NCBI RefSeq assembly: GCF_004137255.1
Contig: NZ_SDWT01000001.1
Location: forward strand, 310,001-374,000
Length of the DNA stretch: 64,000 bases
Origin: Nocardioides oleivorans
GTDB taxonomy: Bacteria; Actinomycetota; Actinomycetes; Propionibacteriales; Nocardioidaceae
Reading direction: 5' to 3'
Part shown: positions 57,791-64,000 of the stretch, piece by piece
How the letters are laid out: every line of letters begins with the position of its first letter
Numbering within the stretch: position 1 is the stretch's first letter
The notes under the pieces: model-generated
The model's input: only the letters and a program-made list of their open reading frames with translations
Database searches by the model: none
What the model was told of the DNA's origin: nothing
Program-made: the position numbers and the translations under genes

Positions 57791-59020
57791 ATGCTGCGCC
57801 GTGCGACCGCGTCACTCGTCACCCTGCTCACCGCCACGCTCGCAGCCGGAGCGCTCGGCACGTCGCCCGCAGCGGCGGTCGTGCCGGAGCCGCCCCGGCC
57901 CGCGTTCTACGAGGCTCCGGCCACCCTGCCGATCACCAACGGCGCGGTCATCCGCAGCGAGAAGATGAGCTTCCTGCTCGACCCGCTCGACGCCACCAGC
58001 CTGGTGCGCGACGCGAACCGCGTCCTCTACCGGACGACCAACCGCACCGGGAAGGCGATCGCGGTCTCGGGCACCGTGCTGGTGCCGAGGAGCCCGTGGG
58101 TCGGCGTCGGGTCCCGGCCGGTGATCGGCTACGCGCCCGGCACCCAGGGCATGGCCGACCGCTGTGCCCCGTCGCGCCAGTTCTCCGAGGGCATCGAGTA
58201 CGAAGGCATCGGCATCGAGGGCCTCCTGCTGCGCGGGTACGCCGTCGCCATGCCCGACTACGAGGGCCTCGGCACCGCCGGGGTGCACACCTACATGGAC
58301 CGCGTCTCGCAGGGCCGGGCCACGCTCGACGTGGTCCGCGCCGCCCAGCGCCTCTCCGGCACCGGCCTCACCACGAACAGCCCGGTCGGCATCATGGGCT
58401 ACTCGCAAGGTGGTGGCGCCGCGGCGGCTGCGGCCGAGCTGGCGTCGTCGTACGCCCCCGACCTCAAGGTCAGGGGCGCGGTCGTCGGCGCCGTCCCGGC
58501 CGACCTGCAGAAGGTGGCGAGCTCCCTCGACGGTGGGCTCTACTCCGCCTTCGCCTACTTCGCGCTGCGCGGCCTGGCCGCGAGCTACGACCTCGACCTC
58601 TCGCCCTACCTCAACGCCCAGGGCCGCGCGACCAGCGACCAGGTCGAGCAGGACTGCGTCTTCGACCTGCTCAACCACTCCTTCGTGAGGTCGTCGACGC
58701 TGAGCGCCGACGGCCGGCCGATGTCGGCGCTGATGACGCAGGAGCCGTTCCGGTCCATCGTCGAGCAGCAGCGGATCGGCACCATCAAGCCGGCCTTCCC
58801 GGTGCTGGTGACCCACTCCACCCTCGACGACGTGATCCCGTTCTCCGTCGGCAAGCAGATGGCGAGGTCGTGGTGCGGCAGGGGCGCCAACGTCTACTTC
58901 TCGCCCAACGTCGCGCCGCTCCACGTCGGCGGCATCGTGCCGCAGACGGCCGAGGCGCTGCCCTGGTTCGAGGCGCGCTTCGCCGGCATCGGGCAGCTCA
59001 GCAACTGCTGGCTGCTCTAG
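57791..59020 (+). CDS. Secreted lipase/esterase, secretory-lipase (LIP) type
   Basis: 409 residues from ATG 57791, preceded by GGGAGGGAA. A signal peptide ends near residue 26 (AAA-VVPEPP). The alpha/beta-hydrolase nucleophile is Ser in GYSQGG (about 204-209). HSTLDDVIPF carries the Asp, and PLHVGG near the C-terminus carries the His, so the triad is complete. Cys in DRCAPSR, QDCVF, WCGRG and NCWLL may form disulphides outside the cell. It is likely to release fatty acids or hydrolyse polyesters; substrate unknown. Its TAG stop shares the CTAG at 59017-59020 with the convergent gene. Confidence 0.88.
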   Translation: MLRRATASLVTLLTATLAAGALGTSPAAAVVPEPPRPAFYEAPATLPITNGAVIRSEKMSFLLDPLDATSLVRDANRVLYRTTNRTGKAIAVSGTVLVPRSPWVGVGSRPVIGYAPGTQGMADRCAPSRQFSEGIEYEGIGIEGLLLRGYAVAMPDYEGLGTAGVHTYMDRVSQGRATLDVVRAAQRLSGTGLTTNSPVGIMGYSQGGGAAAAAAELASSYAPDLKVRGAVVGAVPADLQKVASSLDGGLYSAFAYFALRGLAASYDLDLSPYLNAQGRATSDQVEQDCVFDLLNHSFVRSSTLSADGRPMSALMTQEPFRSIVEQQRIGTIKPAFPVLVTHSTLDDVIPFSVGKQMARSWCGRGANVYFSPNVAPLHVGGIVPQTAEALPWFEARFAGIGQLSNCWLL

Positions 59021-61095
59021 TCGTCCACCTCGACCCGCAGCGGGCTCCCCGGCGGCAGGGTGACCGACACCCTGCCGTCGACCCCGACGGCGACGTCGAA
59101 GGCGTGCCCGCCGAGGCGTAGCCCCCGCAGCGTCCACGCACCGAGCCGTCCCGTCGTGCGCACGGGGTGGCGCAGGACCAGGGCTCCGGGATCCGGCCGG
59201 ATCCCGCCCAGCGCGACCAGGCAGGCGATCGGACCGGCGGCCGACCAGGCCTGCGGCCGGCACGCGGCGGGGTACGCCGACGGGCTGTCCGCGTCGGAGC
59301 CGGAGTCGCCGCCGTAGAGCTCGGGCAGCCGGTCGTCGAAGGCCTCGGCCGCCCGGACCAGACCCGCCGCGAGCCCCGCGGCCTCGTCGTACCGGCCGAC
59401 CGAGGCCAGGCCACGTACGGCGATCGCCGTGTCGTGCGGCCAGACCGAGCCGCCGTGGTAGCTGAGCCGCGAGAACCGGGGCGAGGCCGCCGAGAGGGTG
59501 CGGAGCCCGAAGCCCGAGTCGAGCCGCTCGTCGCCGAGCAGCGCGGCGACGCGCTCGGCCGCGCCCGCGTCGAGGAGGCCGGTGTCGAGCAGGTGGCCGA
59601 GGTTCGAAGCGACCGAGTCGACCCGCTCGCCGCGCCGGTCGAGCGCGATCGCGACGTGGCCGCCCTCGGCGTCGTCGACCCAGAAGTCCCGTGCGAAACG
59701 TGCCCTGAGGTCGGCCGCCCACCCCGCCAGTCCGGGGACCGGGTCGGCGTCGAGCTCGGCGAGGAGCGCGCCGCCCCGGACCGCCGCGTCATAGGCATAG
59801 GCCTGGACCTCGCTCAGCGAGATCGGCGGCTCGGCGAGCCGGCCGTCGGCGAACTGGATGCCGTCGTGGCTGTCCTTCCAGCCCTGGTTGGCCAGGCCCT
59901 CCCCGGTGTGGTCGATGTAGGTGAGCCAGCCCGACGACACGGACTGCGCCACCACCCACTCCAGGCAGCGGCGTGCCGCCGGCAGGAGCGCGCGGACCTG
60001 CTCGCGGTCCGCGCCCCACGCATGGGCGTCGGCGAGGGCGCAGACGAAGAGCGGGGTGGCGTCGACCGTGCCGTAGTAGAGCGGCGGCAGCCGCTGCTGT
60101 CCGAGGTCGAGCACCTGCTTGCGGACCTCGTGGAGGATCTTGCCGGGCTGCTCCTCGGTCGCCGGGTCGTCGGTGCTGCCCTGGCGACGCGCGAGGGTGC
60201 GCAGGGTCGACAGCGCGAGGTCGGGGTCGAGCGGCGCGAGCATCCGCGCCGCCCAGAGCGAGTCGCGCCCGAAGAGGGTGAGGAACCACGGGCTGCCCGC
60301 GGCGAGGAACCGGTCGTCGCCGTCGCGCAGGAGCAGGCCGTCGAGGTCGGCGAGGCCCTGCCGCACCAACCGCGTGAGCCGTACGTCGCCCGCGTCGACG
60401 TCCGCTGCCCACCCGGCGGGGCGGCCGCCGCCGAACAGCGAGGACACCGAGGTCGTGGCCGCCAGGGCCACGGTGGCGGGACTCCCCCGGCCGACGCTGA
60501 GGTGCCACGTGAGCCGGCCGTCCTCGTGCGAGACCTCGGGGGTCGTGCCGTCGGCCACGACGCGCACGACCCCCTCGTCGGAGGCCCACTCGAGCCCGCC
60601 GGGGACGGGCGAGGCCTGAACCCGAGGCCCCGCCCGCCCCTGCTTGATCTCCGGCATCGCGGCCAGGTCGCTGGCCAGGTCGATGCGGAGCACGACGTCG
60701 ACGGGCTCGGCGCCGGCCGACTCGACGGTCAGCTCCTCGCGCAGGCCGTCGGCGTCGAGACGCCTGGTGCGGTCGATGCGCACGGTCGGGTCGGCGGTCG
60801 AGAGGTCACCGATCGAGCGTGCGACGTAGGAGAAGGAGTGGCGGGCCGCGCCCCGGTGGTCGGCCCGCACCACGTCGAGGTCCGATCCCGCGACCGACAG
60901 CTCCCAGCGGTCGAGCAACCGGGTGTCGGCGACGTACCACCCGCTCACGCCGCCCGCGCGCAGCTGCCCGTCGAGCGAGGTCAGGAGCACCCCGGGCGCG
61001 GCGACGCACGACGCGAGGTCGTGCAGGAGCGGCTGGAGCGCGGGCGCAGCCAGGGGGGTTGTCGTGGGCTCGGCGTCGTGTGTAACCTCCGTCAC
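59017..61095 (-). CDS. Glycogen-debranching-type amylo-alpha-1,6-glucosidase
   Basis: 692 residues from GTG 61095, chosen because TAAAAT lies 7 bases upstream and the alternative ATG at 61119 would sit upstream of that promoter. N-terminal beta domain (GWYVADTRLLDRWELSV, the GDE N-terminal module, about 34-230) and a C-terminal alpha/alpha barrel with SPWFLTLFGRDSLWAARML, PPLYYGTVDATPLFVCAL, LANQGWKDSHDGIQFADG and YHGGSVWPHDTAIA. It should trim alpha-1,6 branches or related glucosides. It is divergent from a LacI regulator and a sugar ABC importer, so it may be part of an induced maltodextrin-type pathway. Confidence 0.88.
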   Translation of the reverse strand: MTEVTHDAEPTTTPLAAPALQPLLHDLASCVAAPGVLLTSLDGQLRAGGVSGWYVADTRLLDRWELSVAGSDLDVVRADHRGAARHSFSYVARSIGDLSTADPTVRIDRTRRLDADGLREELTVESAGAEPVDVVLRIDLASDLAAMPEIKQGRAGPRVQASPVPGGLEWASDEGVVRVVADGTTPEVSHEDGRLTWHLSVGRGSPATVALAATTSVSSLFGGGRPAGWAADVDAGDVRLTRLVRQGLADLDGLLLRDGDDRFLAAGSPWFLTLFGRDSLWAARMLAPLDPDLALSTLRTLARRQGSTDDPATEEQPGKILHEVRKQVLDLGQQRLPPLYYGTVDATPLFVCALADAHAWGADREQVRALLPAARRCLEWVVAQSVSSGWLTYIDHTGEGLANQGWKDSHDGIQFADGRLAEPPISLSEVQAYAYDAAVRGGALLAELDADPVPGLAGWAADLRARFARDFWVDDAEGGHVAIALDRRGERVDSVASNLGHLLDTGLLDAGAAERVAALLGDERLDSGFGLRTLSAASPRFSRLSYHGGSVWPHDTAIAVRGLASVGRYDEAAGLAAGLVRAAEAFDDRLPELYGGDSGSDADSPSAYPAACRPQAWSAAGPIACLVALGGIRPDPGALVLRHPVRTTGRLGAWTLRGLRLGGHAFDVAVGVDGRVSVTLPPGSPLRVEVDD

Positions 61096-61102
61096 AGATC
61101 GG

Positions 61103-61133
61103 ATTTTATCGCTAAACATCACCGACTTGGCAA
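61103..61133 (-). promoter_or_regulatory. Promoter of the debranching enzyme gene (TTGCCA-N19-TAAAAT)
   Basis: On the minus strand TTGCCA (61133-61128) and TAAAAT (61108-61103) are 19 bases apart, and the GTG start follows 7 bases later. It is one of the best matches to a vegetative promoter in the window. Confidence 0.6.
61105..61116. promoter_or_regulatory. LacI-type operator overlapping the debranching promoter
   Basis: TTTATCGCTAAA is a near-perfect palindrome centred on CG, the usual LacI-family half-site geometry, with one mismatched pair. It overlaps the TAAAAT box. A second CG-free palindrome, CTTGGCAAG, lies at 61126-61134 over the -35 element. Both fit control by the divergent LacI gene. 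Confidence 0.55.
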
Positions 61134-61167
61134 GCCCGCACCCAGGAGCGGGGAGACAGGAGGAGCC

Positions 61168-62226
61168 GTGACCGACGCCCGTCCGCACAGCCGCGGCCCC
61201 GTCCCCCACGGCCACGTCACGCTCGCCGACGTCGCCCGGCACGCGGGCGTCTCGGCACAGTCGGTGTCCAACGCGCTCAACAACCCGGCGCGGGTCGCGC
61301 CCCAGACCCGCGAGCGGATCCTGGCGGTCGTCGAGGAGCTCGGCTACCGCCCCAACCGGTCGGCCCGCGCGCTGCGCAACCAGCGCTCGCGCCTCATCGG
61401 GGTCCGTGTCGAGGCCTCGCGCGACGACCGTGCGGCACTGCTGCTCGACCAGTTCCTGCACGCGCTCGCCGAGTCCGCCTCGGCCAACGGGTGCCACCTG
61501 ATCCTGTGCCAGGCCGACGACGAGGCCGAGGAGATCGCGGCATACCGCGAGCTGCTGGGCACCACGTCGGTCGACGCCTTCGTGCTGACCGGCGCCCACG
61601 CCGGAGACGCCCGCGTGGCCGCCCTGCGCGACCTCCGCGTGCCGTTCGCGACCTTCGGCCGCTCGTGGGACGGCGACACCGACCTCGCGTGGACCGACGT
61701 CGACGGCCGGCACGGGCTCTACGTCGCCACGTCGCACGTCGCGGCCCAGGGCCACCGGCGCATCGCCCACGTCGGCTGGCCGCGCAGCTCCGAGACCGGC
61801 CGGGACCGCCTCGCCGGCTGGGAGGAGGCGTGCAAGGACCTCAGCCTCGACACCGACCTCCACGCCGAGGTGGCCGACGACTTCGACCAGGGCCGGACCG
61901 CTGCCCACCGGCTGCTCGACCTGTCCGAGCCGGCCACCGCGATCACCTGCGCCTCCGACACGCTCGCCCTCGGCGTGCTGCGAGCACTGTCCGAGCGGGG
62001 GCTGCGCGCCGGCTCCGACGTCGCCGTCACCGGGTTCGACAACTCCCCCGCCGCCGCACTCAGCACGCCGGGGCTCACCAGCCTGCGGCAACCGCTCGAG
62101 CAGGTCGCCCACGACCTCGTCACGGCCGTCGAGGCGCTGGTCAACGGCGCGACCGAGCCCCACCAGTCGCTGCTCCAGCCGGAGCTGGTCGTCCGCGGGT
62201 CGAGCCTGCGCGGCCAGACCGACTGA
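61168..62226 (+). CDS. LacI-family transcriptional regulator
   Basis: 352 residues from GTG 61168 with a strong AGGAGG 4 bases upstream. Helix-turn-helix and hinge: VTLADVARHAGVSAQSVSNALNNPARV (about 15-41), then YRPNRSARALRNQRS. The C-terminal sugar-binding core is complete (VDAFVLTGAHAGD, TDVDGRHGLYVATSHV, FDNSPAAALSTPGLTSLRQP). It probably represses the debranching enzyme and the sugar importer until an alpha-glucoside is bound. Inducer identity is inferred from neighbours. Confidence 0.92.
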   Translation: MTDARPHSRGPVPHGHVTLADVARHAGVSAQSVSNALNNPARVAPQTRERILAVVEELGYRPNRSARALRNQRSRLIGVRVEASRDDRAALLLDQFLHALAESASANGCHLILCQADDEAEEIAAYRELLGTTSVDAFVLTGAHAGDARVAALRDLRVPFATFGRSWDGDTDLAWTDVDGRHGLYVATSHVAAQGHRRIAHVGWPRSSETGRDRLAGWEEACKDLSLDTDLHAEVADDFDQGRTAAHRLLDLSEPATAITCASDTLALGVLRALSERGLRAGSDVAVTGFDNSPAAALSTPGLTSLRQPLEQVAHDLVTAVEALVNGATEPHQSLLQPELVVRGSSLRGQTD

Positions 62227-62284
62227 GCACCCGCACCGCCACCACCACACCACCCATCCCCCACCCCCTCCACGAGGAGAGACC

Positions 62285-63538
62285 ATGAAGCACCTCCACC
62301 GCACCGGACCTGCTGCCGCCCTGGCGGTCGCCGCGTCGCTCGCCCTCGCCGCCTGCGGTGGCGGCAGCGGCTTCGACGACTCGAGCGACCCCTCCACCGA
62401 CGGTGGTGGCGGCGGCGAGGCGATCCAGATCCTCATCGGGTCGTCGGGCGACGCCGAGACCCAGGCGGTCGAGGAGGCGGTGGCCGCGTGGTCGGAGGAG
62501 AGCGGCACGGAGGCCACGGTCCAGGCCGCGACCGACCTCGCGCAGGAGCTGAGCCAGGGCTTCACGTCCAACAACCCGCCGGACGTCTTTTACGTCTCCA
62601 CCGACGCCCTCGCCGGCTATGCCGCCAACGGCTCGCTGCTGGCGTACGGCGACCAGCTGGCCAACGCCGACGACTTCTACCCGACCCTCGTCGACGCCTT
62701 CACCATCGACGACCAGTTCTACTGCGCGCCGAAGGACTTCTCCACGCTCGGCCTGGTCATCAACACCCGGCTCTGGAAGGACGCGGGCCTCACCGACGCC
62801 GACGTGCCGACCACGTGGGACGAGCTGGCCGACGTCGCCGAGACCCTGACCCAGGGCAAGGTCGTCGGCCTCACCTTCGGTCCGGAGTACCAGCGCGTCG
62901 GCTCCTTCTTCCCCCAGGCGGGCGGGTCGATGGTCAGCGAGGACGGCTCCGAGGCGACCGTCGACAGCCCCGAGAACCTCGAGGCGCTCGACTTCGTGCA
63001 GCAGATGATGGACGACGGCGTCGCCTCCTACTCCTCCACGCTCGGCGCGGGCTGGGGCGGCGAGGCCTTCGGCAAGGAGCTGGCCGCGATGACGATCGAG
63101 GGCAACTGGATCGCCGGCGCGATGCAGAACGACTTCCCCGACGTCGACTACACGGTGGCCGAGCTGCCCGAGGGACCGGCCGGCCCGGGCACCCTCGCCT
63201 TCACCAACTGCTGGGGCATCGCCGCCCAGAGCGGCAACCAGGACGACGCGGTCTCCCTGGTCGAGTACCTCACCCAGGCCGACCAGCAGCTGACGTTCGC
63301 CGACGCGTTCGGCGTGATCCCGTCCGTGCAGAGCGCCGCGGAGTCCTACGCCGCCGACCGGCCCGAGTTCCAGCCGTTCGTCGCGGGCGCCGAGTACGCC
63401 CAGAACCCGCCGGCCCAGGAGGGCGCGGCCGACGTCATCGCCGACTTCAACGCCCAGCTCGAGGGCCTGGAGGGCGGAGACCCGCAGGCGATCCTCGAGT
63501 CGGTCCAGCAGTCGATGCAGGCCGTCGTCGGACAGTGA
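62285..63538 (+). CDS. Sugar ABC transporter substrate-binding lipoprotein (CUT1 type)
   Basis: 417 residues. Lipoprotein signal LALAACGGG with Cys24, then a Ser/Gly linker. The mature part is a family 1 sugar-binding protein: LIGSSGDAETQAVEEAVAAW, NPPDVFYVSTDALAGYAANG, WKDAGLTDADVPTTWDELAD, MTIEGNWIAGAMQNDFPDVD, and late WGIAAQSGNQDDAVSLVEYL. It delivers an oligosaccharide, probably an alpha-glucoside given the debranching enzyme and LacI gene, to the permease that follows. ATG follows GAGGAGA, and its stop overlaps the permease start. Confidence 0.92.
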   Translation: MKHLHRTGPAAALAVAASLALAACGGGSGFDDSSDPSTDGGGGGEAIQILIGSSGDAETQAVEEAVAAWSEESGTEATVQAATDLAQELSQGFTSNNPPDVFYVSTDALAGYAANGSLLAYGDQLANADDFYPTLVDAFTIDDQFYCAPKDFSTLGLVINTRLWKDAGLTDADVPTTWDELADVAETLTQGKVVGLTFGPEYQRVGSFFPQAGGSMVSEDGSEATVDSPENLEALDFVQQMMDDGVASYSSTLGAGWGGEAFGKELAAMTIEGNWIAGAMQNDFPDVDYTVAELPEGPAGPGTLAFTNCWGIAAQSGNQDDAVSLVEYLTQADQQLTFADAFGVIPSVQSAAESYAADRPEFQPFVAGAEYAQNPPAQEGAADVIADFNAQLEGLEGGDPQAILESVQQSMQAVVGQ

Positions 63539-64000
63539 CGACCGCGTCGATCCGCCGGGGGCAGAACCGGGACGGGTGGTTGTTCGTCGCCCCCGCGATG
63601 CTGCTCCTGGCGGTGTTCCTCGCCTTCCCGGTCCTGATGGCGCTGTGGGTCAGCGTCTCGGACTGGAGGGGTGTGGGCAGCCCGTTCTCCGGTGACGTCG
63701 GGTTCGTAGGCACGGACAACTACGCCAACATCCTCACGGGCGGCAGCCTGCAGCAGCGCGACTTCGGCACGGCGATGCGCAACAACGTCTACTACGTGCT
63801 GCTCGTCGTGCCGATCCAGACCGCCGTCGCCCTCGGACTCGCCGTGCTCGTCCACACCAAGGCACTGAAGGGACGCGGCTTCTTCCGCACGGCGTTCTAC
63901 TTCCCCTCGGTCACGAGCGCGGTCGCCATCACGGTGCTGTGGCTGTTCCTCTTCAACAGCACCGGGGCCGTCAACGCGATGCTCGGCTGGGTCGGGATCG
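63535..64000 (+). CDS. Sugar ABC transporter permease, N-terminal part (cut by window end)
   Basis: 155 residues are visible from GTG 63535, which overlaps the binding-protein stop (GTGA). The sequence starts with a short basic segment and a membrane helix (LFVAPAMLLLAVFLAFPVLM), then SDWRGVG, NYANILTGG, a second helix NNVYYVLLVVPIQTAVALGLAVLV, and the start of a third (FFPS-type FYFPSVTSAVAITVLWLFLF). This is the MalF-type first permease of a CUT1 importer. The coupling motif and C-terminus lie beyond the window. Confidence 0.9.
   Translation, partial: MTTASIRRGQNRDGWLFVAPAMLLLAVFLAFPVLMALWVSVSDWRGVGSPFSGDVGFVGTDNYANILTGGSLQQRDFGTAMRNNVYYVLLVVPIQTAVALGLAVLVHTKALKGRGFFRTAFYFPSVTSAVAITVLWLFLFNSTGAVNAMLGWVGI

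Noticed and set aside
59167..61167. Long plus-strand open frame upstream of the LacI gene
   Set aside because: It is antisense to the debranching enzyme, shows the composition of a GC-rich shadow, and the LacI start at 61168 has its own strong ribosome site.

Overview
The window is about 70% GC, densely packed and rich in GTG starts and 1- to 4-base gene overlaps. Several features point to an actinobacterium of the Nocardioides type (family Nocardioidaceae): a haem-uptake locus with HtaA-domain surface proteins, a B12-dependent methylmalonyl-CoA mutase set, two succinate dehydrogenase types, DUF2510/DUF4328 and DUF6412 proteins, and many promoters whose -10 box lies 6-8 bases before the start codon (leaderless transcripts). 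The genus is inferred from gene content only. I see no tRNA, rRNA, CRISPR array, integrase or transposase, and no gene-free stretch longer than 300 bases.

Layout. 1-7487: haem acquisition (end of hmuT, hmuU, hmuV, three surface proteins, haem oxygenase). 7513-14784: housekeeping and membrane genes (MOSC, DUF6326, VOC, phosphosugar mutase, beta-helix protein, DUF6412 plus YidC, EamA exporter, PH-domain protein). 14863-18154: deoC with one complete and one catalytically incomplete aldehyde dehydrogenase. 18238-23779: two paralogous membrane-anchored proteins joining a solute-binding-like region to a VWA domain, flanking a small kinase, adenosine deaminase and a MaoC protein. 23848-33337: alcohol dehydrogenase/TetR pair, then thymidine phosphorylase, cytidine deaminase, a BMP-type nucleoside ABC importer and a nucleoside deaminase. 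With deoC and add this forms a nucleoside uptake and salvage region. 33366-37284: M20 amidohydrolase and a four-gene orphan cluster resembling type VII secretion substrates. 37358-42428: meaB-mutB-mutA. 42534-46448: DUF4328 protein, BCCT transporter overlapping an orphan glycine-betaine-type binding protein, and Hsp20. 46458-53606: two different succinate dehydrogenase operons arranged head to head. 53607-55020: four copies of a 50-base palindromic element, two on each side of a DUF559-like nuclease gene. 55021-59020: BrkB-family membrane protein, 2'-5' RNA ligase-like protein, trpS and a secreted lipase. 59017-64000: glycogen-debranching-type enzyme, LacI regulator, and the start of a sugar ABC importer.

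The strongest candidate for an undescribed system is the palindrome-flanked nuclease at 53682-54997. Its layout recalls REP elements with their RAYT transposases, but the protein is nuclease-like rather than a transposase. Other candidates are the orphan type-VII-like cluster (34586-37284), the paired binding-protein/VWA fusions, and the BCCT carrier joined to a binding protein.
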